Positions 33,480 through 38,199 of a DNA stretch of 38,199 nucleotides are shown here, piece by piece; the first letter of the stretch is position 1, and every line of letters begins with the position of its first letter. The notes under the pieces were generated by a model that had not been told where the DNA came from, did not search any database, and was given only the letters and a program-made list of their open reading frames with translations. The position numbers were made by a program, and so were the translations under genes. The stretch is from JBLHKW01 sp047618565 (GTDB lineage Bacteria > Planctomycetota > UBA1135 > GCA-002686595): the NCBI GenBank assembly GCA_047618565.1, contig JBLHKW010000032.1, positions 1 through 38,199 on the forward strand. Reading direction: 5' to 3'.

Positions 33480-33800
33480 ATGGATGCCAATCAGAAGATC
33501 GAGCGGCTGTTCAAGCGTGCCAAGCCGCCGGTGAGCGGTTCGACCGCATGGTACGACGCCTGCGACCTGCTGAGCGTCGCCGTCAAGCAGCGTCTGCGCA
33601 AGCGCTTCAAGCGCGGCTTCCAGGTCGAGGTCTACGGTGACGTGGTCGGCTTGATCCTGCGCGTGCGCGGTGACGGCTACGGCGTCGATCCCTGGAGCGT
33701 GGATCGCGCCATCGACTACCGCTTGCCCCTGACGCCACAGATCGACGAGGTCATGCCCGCGATCGAGGCCCAGGTGGCTGAAACCTACATTGCCGACTAG
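33480..33800 (+). CDS. Small protein of unknown function (106 aa)
   Basis: 106 aa from ATG 33480, soluble, with a basic middle (VKQRLRKRFKRGFQVEVYGD) and an acidic C-terminus (QIDEVMPAIEAQVAETYIAD). Codon use and the downstream overlap-free arrangement look like a real gene, but no family is recognised. CAGAAT lies 7 nt before the ATG and there is no Shine-Dalgarno, similar to the leaderless pattern elsewhere in the window though not a consensus box. An ATG at 33435 in frame would add 15 residues and is less likely. It is followed after 29 bp by the VOC gene. Confidence 0.6.
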   Translation: MDANQKIERLFKRAKPPVSGSTAWYDACDLLSVAVKQRLRKRFKRGFQVEVYGDVVGLILRVRGDGYGVDPWSVDRAIDYRLPLTPQIDEVMPAIEAQVAETYIAD

Positions 33801-33829
33801 CTCACCGGGCCTCTACCGTCGCCTTGCCA

Positions 33830-34186
33830 ATGCCCTACCCCACGATCGACAAGAAGCTCTTCTACGTCGAGTTTCCGACCACGGACCTACCCGCGACGAA
33901 GACCTTCTTCGGCGCGGCCTTCGACTGGGAATGGCAGGACTGGGGCCCGGAATACGCGTCGGGGGTCAACGCTGGGATCGACTGCGGCCTGCGCAAGGAG
34001 AGTGACCCGCCGCCCGCGGGCGGTGTCCTGATCATCCTGTGGGCGGATGATCTCGAGGCCACGCTCGAGCGCGTGGTCGAGCACGGCGGCGAGGTCAGCA
34101 AGCCGATCTTCTCGTTTCCGGGCGGCCGCCGATTCCACTTCCGCGAACCGAGCGGCAACGAGCTGGCCGTCTGTAGCGGCGCATGA
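33830..34186 (+). CDS. VOC-family (glyoxalase/bleomycin-resistance fold) protein
   Basis: 118 aa from ATG 33830. It is one vicinal-oxygen-chelate module: KLFYVEFPTTDLPATKTFFGAAF is the first beta-alpha unit (residues 7-29), VLIILWADDLEATLERVVEHGG is the second, and FPGGRRFHFREPSGNELAVCS closes with the C-terminal Glu typical of metal sites. Members are dioxygenases, glyoxalase-like enzymes or binding proteins; this short subgroup is mostly uncharacterised. Its TGA stop overlaps the next start (ATGA, 34183-34186), so it is coupled to the DUF1330-like gene. Confidence 0.85.
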   Translation: MPYPTIDKKLFYVEFPTTDLPATKTFFGAAFDWEWQDWGPEYASGVNAGIDCGLRKESDPPPAGGVLIILWADDLEATLERVVEHGGEVSKPIFSFPGGRRFHFREPSGNELAVCSGA

Positions 34187-34512
34187 CCACCATGAGTACT
34201 TCCAACCGGCACGAGATCCTGATCGGCCTGCACGTGAGCGACGACGCCGGCTACCAGCGCTATCGCGATGGAATGACGCCGCTGCTCGAGGCGTGCGGCG
34301 GCACGTTCCGCTACGATTTTCGCGTGGGTGAAATGTTGCGTGGCAAGGCGGAGAAGCCGATCAACCGCCTCTTCCTGATCTCGTTTCCCGACGTGGACAC
34401 CAAGACACGCTTCTTCTCGGATCCCGCCTACCTGGCCGTGCGCGGTGAGCACTTCGATAAGGCGGTCGATGTGGTCGAGCGCATCGCCGAGTTCGCACAG
34501 CAGGTCGACTGA
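34183..34512 (+). CDS. DUF1330-like ferredoxin-fold protein
   Basis: 109 aa. A dimeric alpha-beta barrel-like pattern resembling DUF1330: YQRYRDGMTPLLEACGGTFRYDF, then NRLFLISFPDVDTKTRFFSDPAYLAV. The conserved GG after the first helix and the SDPAY segment are the best markers. The family has no agreed function. The start at 34183 overlaps the VOC stop; an ATG three codons on (34192) is an alternative. Confidence 0.7.
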   Translation: MTTMSTSNRHEILIGLHVSDDAGYQRYRDGMTPLLEACGGTFRYDFRVGEMLRGKAEKPINRLFLISFPDVDTKTRFFSDPAYLAVRGEHFDKAVDVVERIAEFAQQVD

Positions 34513-34541
34513 GCGCACATGTACAAGGACGAAAGAGACCG

Positions 34542-34931
34542 ATGATTGAAGACATCCTCAAGGGCGTTCTGGGCGAGAAAGAGGCCGCCTGGGTCGAGAT
34601 GCTCACAAGCCAGTTCGACTTCAGCATCGAACAGGCGCAGGCTTTCGTTCCGATCGCGATCGACAAGCTCGTCGGGCTGGTAGGTACGGGGAGCCTGGAC
34701 CTTTCCACGGGCGTCGACCCCGAGACGGTTTTGGCCAAGCTGGACATGACGGCGCTCGCCACCGAGTCCGGGATCGACGCGGACAAGGCGCTCTCCGGTA
34801 TGCAAGGCATGCTCGCAGATGTGGTGTCGTCCTTCGGCGAGCAGATGGCCAGCATGAGCAACCTGTTGTCGCAGCTCGGCGGAGACGGCGACGATGCGCT
34901 GAGCAAGCTCGGCGACATGTTCGGTAAGTAG
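34542..34931 (+). CDS. Acidic helical protein of unknown function (129 aa)
   Basis: 129 aa, predicted mainly helical and acidic: VEMLTSQFDFSIEQAQAFVP, DPETVLAKLDMTALATESG, and a C-terminal Met/Ser/Gly-rich part (MASMSNLLSQLGGDGDDA). The general look is that of DUF2780-type proteins, but I cannot confirm this. AAGGA lies 12 nt before the ATG. It lies 29 bp after the DUF1330-like gene on the same strand and may belong to the same transcript. Confidence 0.6.
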   Translation: MIEDILKGVLGEKEAAWVEMLTSQFDFSIEQAQAFVPIAIDKLVGLVGTGSLDLSTGVDPETVLAKLDMTALATESGIDADKALSGMQGMLADVVSSFGEQMASMSNLLSQLGGDGDDALSKLGDMFGK

Positions 34932-35013
34932 ACATGCGACGGGCTCGTGCGTCGGTCGTTTGCGCATGCCCCGGAGTTTCCCGCAGCCCTGCCTCACGCT
35001 TCCCTGAAGGACC

Positions 35014-35445
35014 ATGACCCAGGACCCAGCTGATCGCCACGTGAAGACCGGAGTCGCGAAGTGGTGTTTACTCACCGCGGGGCTGCTTCTCACGGTTCTG
35101 GCTGTCGTTGGTGCGTTCCTGCCCGTTTTGCCGACGACCCCGTTCTTGCTGCTGGCGGCGGCGTGCTTCGCGCGCTCATCGACGGCCTTTCACCGGTGCC
35201 TGCTCGACAACCGGCTGTTCGGGTCTTACATCGAGCAGTGGGAGCGAGAGCGCACCATTCCTCCGGAGGCCAGGCGCAAGGCCTACGGCCTGCTGGCGGT
35301 GACGTTCGCCATCTCGATCGTCTTGGTCGGCGGACTCTGGCTGCGGCTGATGCTGGCGGCCATCGGTGGCGGGTTGGTCGTGTTCCTCGCATCCCTGCCG
35401 ACCGCCGCACCCGACGCGCAGAGCCGCCGAGAATCCTGTCCGTAA
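35014..35445 (+). CDS. YbaN/DUF454-family inner-membrane protein
   Basis: 143 aa. The family signature is clear: VVGAFLPVLPTTPFLLLAAA (31-50), CFARSSTAFHRCLLDNR and LFGSYIEQWERERTIPPEARRKA, with two or three membrane helices (about 16-52 and 92-127). DUF454 proteins are small inner-membrane proteins of unknown function, often near recombination or transport genes. AAGGA lies only 2 nt before the ATG, too close for a normal ribosome binding site, so the start has some doubt. Confidence 0.88.
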   Translation: MTQDPADRHVKTGVAKWCLLTAGLLLTVLAVVGAFLPVLPTTPFLLLAAACFARSSTAFHRCLLDNRLFGSYIEQWERERTIPPEARRKAYGLLAVTFAISIVLVGGLWLRLMLAAIGGGLVVFLASLPTAAPDAQSRRESCP

Positions 35446-35507
35446 CCGCTCACCTCACGAAATTAGCCTGCGCGCCCAACATCCATGGACAAGTAGTCCG
35501 CACAACC

Positions 35508-37112
35508 ATGTCAACGATCAAAGCCCACGCGTCGCTCGCACTCCTGTTCCTCGTCAGCTCGTGTTGCGCCGACGGCATGCTGATCGTGACGTCGGAGGTC
35601 AGCGCGGCCGCAACCTGGCCGCAGTTGCGTGGACGGGGCGGCCTGGCCGTCGCCGGCGACACGCCGATCCTGACCGACATCGGTCCAGAGAAGCACGTGT
35701 TGTGGAAGGCCACGGTTCCGGCGGGGCACTCGTCGCCCTGCATCTGGGGCGATCGCATCTTCCTGACCGGCTTCGCCGACGGAAAGAACGTGGTCATTGC
35801 CCTGGACCGCAACAGCGGCGCCACGTTGTGGGAGCGGACCTTCGAGGGCGAGACCCATCCCCAGTACCACCACGTCGACGCGGTGCCCGCGCTGCCGACA
35901 CCGTGCACCGATGGCGAACGCCTGGTCGCCTACCTGGGTGACTACGGTCTGGTCGCCCTCGACCACGACGGCAACCCGCTCTGGGAACGACGCATGCCGC
36001 ACCCGGGCTACGGGTTCGGCGTGGGCACATCGCCGATCCTCTCTGGCGACAACGTCATCCTGATGCGCGACGGTGCACCGGAGGCCGCGGTGCTGGCCAT
36101 CGATCTCGCCAGCGGAGAGGAAGCCTGGAAGATCGATCGCTTCGACTACGGCGAATCCCACGGCACGCCGTTCCTGTGGCAAAACGCCGATCGTGACGAG
36201 CTGGTCATCAGCGGCACCCGCCGGCTGTGCTCGTACGATGCCAGCACGGGCGATCCGCTCTGGAGCGTCGATGGCACGACCGTTTTCCCCTGCACCACTG
36301 CAACCGGGGACGCCGACACGGTCTACTTCGCGGCCTGGAGCACGCCCAACGCGACCGGGCGCTCTTTCTGGGATGCGACCTTCGGGCGCTCGATGGACCT
36401 GTCCGACGCCGAGATCGAGGATCCCAAGCTCCTGTTCGAGCGGCTCGATGCGGACCATGACGGGCACGTCACGGCCAGCGAGATTCCGGAATGTCGCGCG
36501 AAGGATGCCTTCGGCTTTGTCGACGGAAACCAGAATGGCATGTGGGAGGCGGAGGAATTCGAGGCCGTCTCCAAGCCCAGCGGCGCCCCGGGCAAGAACA
36601 TCATGGTCGCCGTGGAACGTGGCGGAGAGGGCGACGTCAGCGAGAGTCACGTGCGCTGGACCTGGACACGTGGTCTGCCCTACGTGGCCTCACCGCTGCT
36701 CTACCGCGACCGGATCTGGCTCTTCAAGTCGGGCGGCATCGTGACCTGCCTGGATGCCGAGAGTGGTGATGCGATCTTCAATCGCCAGCGCCTGCCCGAC
36801 CACAGCGAGTACTACGTCTCGCCGGTCGGCGCCGCGGGCTGCATCCTCATCGGGACCGAAGCCGGCACGCTCTACGTGATCGACGCGGATTCCGACGAGC
36901 TCAAGGTGCTCCACAGCGTCAGCTTCGACGAAGCCCTCTTTGCGACCCCGGCCGTGATCGACGGCCGCATCTACCTGCGCACGACCACGACCATGTGGGC
37001 CTTCGGCAGCTCGGGCGGACTGGTGTTCGCGGAGGACGCGCTGGACTCAGAGGTCCAGCATGTGCGCGCCCTGCTCGAAGACGATGTCGACGGGCACACC
37101 AGCGCTGGCTAG
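35508..37112 (+). CDS. PQQ-like beta-propeller lipoprotein with two embedded EF-hands
   Basis: 534 aa from ATG 35508; the frame is open further upstream but there overlaps the DUF454 gene. The signal sequence ends in a lipobox (VSSC, Cys19). WPQLRGRGG (37-45) and repeated blades (VIALDRNSGATLWER, LVALDHDGNPLWER, AIDLASGEEAWKI) mark an outer-membrane PQQ-like propeller as in planctomycetes. Between blades sit two EF-hand loops: DADHDGHVTASE (314-325) and DGNQNGMWEAEE (339-350), both with proper oxygen ligands for calcium. No catalytic dehydrogenase motif is seen, so binding or assembly is likelier than oxidation. The last 66 bp overlap the convergent M49-like gene. Confidence 0.85.
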   Translation: MSTIKAHASLALLFLVSSCCADGMLIVTSEVSAAATWPQLRGRGGLAVAGDTPILTDIGPEKHVLWKATVPAGHSSPCIWGDRIFLTGFADGKNVVIALDRNSGATLWERTFEGETHPQYHHVDAVPALPTPCTDGERLVAYLGDYGLVALDHDGNPLWERRMPHPGYGFGVGTSPILSGDNVILMRDGAPEAAVLAIDLASGEEAWKIDRFDYGESHGTPFLWQNADRDELVISGTRRLCSYDASTGDPLWSVDGTTVFPCTTATGDADTVYFAAWSTPNATGRSFWDATFGRSMDLSDAEIEDPKLLFERLDADHDGHVTASEIPECRAKDAFGFVDGNQNGMWEAEEFEAVSKPSGAPGKNIMVAVERGGEGDVSESHVRWTWTRGLPYVASPLLYRDRIWLFKSGGIVTCLDAESGDAIFNRQRLPDHSEYYVSPVGAAGCILIGTEAGTLYVIDADSDELKVLHSVSFDEALFATPAVIDGRIYLRTTTTMWAFGSSGGLVFAEDALDSEVQHVRALLEDDVDGHTSAG

Positions 37113-38199
37113 CCGGTCGAGATCGGCCTGCAGCTGCGGGCCGATCACGCCGAGCTGGTTGACCATGTTGGTCGCGCCAGCGTAGTCGCCGTCGCCCTGC
37201 AGGGTCAGGATCGAGCGCGACAGAGCCTCGATGGCGGCGGACATGCGTGTCTCGTCGATGGAGTAACGACCGCTCTCCTCGTCGCGGCTGAATGCGCCCA
37301 TGCTCTCGAAGAAGTTGAAGCGGATCATGTTGGCCTTGCCGTGCGCGCTCGACGCGCCGAAGCGCACGGAGCGGAAGATGCTGGCCAGGAAGGTCACGTA
37401 GTTGTCCTTCAGGGTGCCCTCCTGGATCTCGCCGCGTTCGAACAGCTGGGCCACCATGTAGAGGCCCAGGATGTCGGCCTTGCCTTCTTCGAGAGCCGAT
37501 GCGTGTTCGGCCAGAGCGGCGCGCACCGTTCCGCCGTCGGACAGGGTGTTCTTGATGCCCAGTCCGTGCGCCACCTCGTGGAACATCGTGTTCGCGAAGA
37601 AGGCGTCGAAGGTGATGTGGTGGCGCAGGTCCTCGGCGATCAGGATGTCGGCGATGGGCTCCAGGATCAGGTCGAACTTGGCGCGCATGGCGTTCTTGAG
37701 CTGCAGTCGGCGCGAACCCTTCTCGAGCTGCACGACCTCATCGTTGGGCAGGTTGATCGCGATGGTCTTCGAACCGGCGTTGCAGTCGCCTCCGTAGTAG
37801 ACGACGTCGTACGCGTTGAGGTCGGTGTCCGTGCCCGGCATCTGTGCCTTGTAGGCGTCGGGCACCGGCAGGCCAGTCTGAAGCGCGGGCAGGAACTGGG
37901 CGAAGTGCGAGAGCTTCTTGCTCCAGGCCCTGTCCTTGATCAGGACGTAGGCCTCGTGCGCGGCCTTGCGACCGTAGAGCTGGTCCTCGTAGGTCTCGAT
38001 CGGGCCGATGACCATATCGAGGCCGTTGTCGCGCATGTCGAGCCAGGCCATGTCACTCGCGCGGAAGTCATTGTTACGCAGGGCCACGGCGCGCAGCTCG
38101 AGGTACTTGCGCAGGCCTGGGTCCTCTGCCAGCACGGCCGCATCTTCGAGCAGAGCAGCCGCGGCATGCGTCTCTTGCGCGAACGCCTGCGAGTAGGGC
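37047..38199 (-). CDS. M49-like zinc dipeptidyl peptidase (5' end outside window)
   Basis: At least 384 codons are seen. The frame stays open to the window edge (upstream residues include ALLEDAAVLAEDPGLRKYL), so the GTG at 38135 is not the start. Family markers are SDMAWLDMRDN, VIGPIETYEDQLYGRKAAHEA, the zinc motif FHEVAHGLGIK and the second zinc segment SALEEGKADILGLY. It belongs with bacterial relatives of dipeptidyl peptidase III, in which classical members have HExxxH (for example HELLGH); here the motif is HExxH. It probably releases dipeptides from peptides, but the substrate and location depend on the missing N-terminus. Convergent 66-bp overlap with the beta-propeller gene. Confidence 0.82.
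   Translation of the reverse strand, partial: PYSQAFAQETHAAAALLEDAAVLAEDPGLRKYLELRAVALRNNDFRASDMAWLDMRDNGLDMVIGPIETYEDQLYGRKAAHEAYVLIKDRAWSKKLSHFAQFLPALQTGLPVPDAYKAQMPGTDTDLNAYDVVYYGGDCNAGSKTIAINLPNDEVVQLEKGSRRLQLKNAMRAKFDLILEPIADILIAEDLRHHITFDAFFANTMFHEVAHGLGIKNTLSDGGTVRAALAEHASALEEGKADILGLYMVAQLFERGEIQEGTLKDNYVTFLASIFRSVRFGASSAHGKANMIRFNFFESMGAFSRDEESGRYSIDETRMSAAIEALSRSILTLQGDGDYAGATNMVNQLGVIGPQLQADLDRLASAGVPVDIVFEQGAHMLDL

Noticed and set aside
35061..35507. Extension of the beta-propeller gene upstream of 35508
   Set aside because: It overlaps the DUF454 gene in another frame and would bury the lipobox.
1..38199. tRNA, rRNA, CRISPR, insertion sequences, prophage or integration sites
   Set aside because: I looked on both strands and saw no cloverleaf, no regularly spaced repeats, and no transposase or integrase motif.

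Overview
The window is GC-rich, gene-dense bacterial chromosome carrying 30 supportable protein genes, two of them cut by the window edges. I see no tRNA, rRNA, CRISPR array, transposase or phage gene. The gene set points to Planctomycetota (inference, with no marker gene present). It has an ECF sigma factor of the planctomycete/acidobacterial type directly followed by a membrane Ser/Thr kinase with a helical-repeat tail. It also has a PA14/DUF5060 glycosidase-like secreted protein, a beta-propeller lipoprotein with embedded EF-hands, an M1-peptidase/ABC-permease fusion, and a secreted metalloprotease ending in a Cys/Gly/Asn-rich module that I associate with deep-branching planctomycetes of the Saltatorellus type.

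Layout. 1-4170: the C-terminal part of a secreted PQQ sugar dehydrogenase fused to a diheme cytochrome c module, converging on an FAD oxidoreductase plus membrane polyferredoxin pair (a redox locus). 4171-4866: a mostly empty gap. 4867-8170: sigma factor and Ser/Thr kinase. 8226-13704: divergently transcribed secreted metalloprotease and secreted PA14/DUF5060 glycosidase-like protein. 13951-16957: GT-C membrane glycosyltransferase and a sulfatase-fold lipoprotein whose catalytic Cys is replaced by Thr. 17128-20689: a small NTF2-like lipoprotein, a TMTC-like membrane TPR protein and an MscS channel. 20735-22958: PLP decarboxylase and a TerB/J-domain protein.

23034-24622: zinc-ribbon RNase HI, SUI1-like initiation factor and single-domain asparaginase. 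24642-28156: M20 amidohydrolase, HutD and a second PLP decarboxylase. 28178-32691: ABC ATPase and ABC-permease/M1 peptidase fusion. 32850-35445: a run of small genes (lipoprotein, unknown, VOC, DUF1330-like, unknown, YbaN/DUF454). 35508-38199: PQQ-like beta-propeller lipoprotein converging on, and overlapping, a partial M49-like peptidase.

The genes do not form one pathway. They are short operons with much export, proteolysis, amino-acid turnover and redox content. Tight couplings are ATGA/GTGA four-base overlaps at 2884, 19592, 31753 and 34183. The most system-like signal is regulatory: several genes have a TAnnnT box 6-7 nt before the start codon and no Shine-Dalgarno sequence, as expected for leaderless transcripts, including two short divergent intergenic regions (22959-23033 and 26603-26695). 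The most unusual proteins are the Thr-for-Cys sulfatase-fold lipoprotein paired with a GT-C transferase, the M1/ABC fusion, and the redox pair with an altered first iron-sulfur motif.
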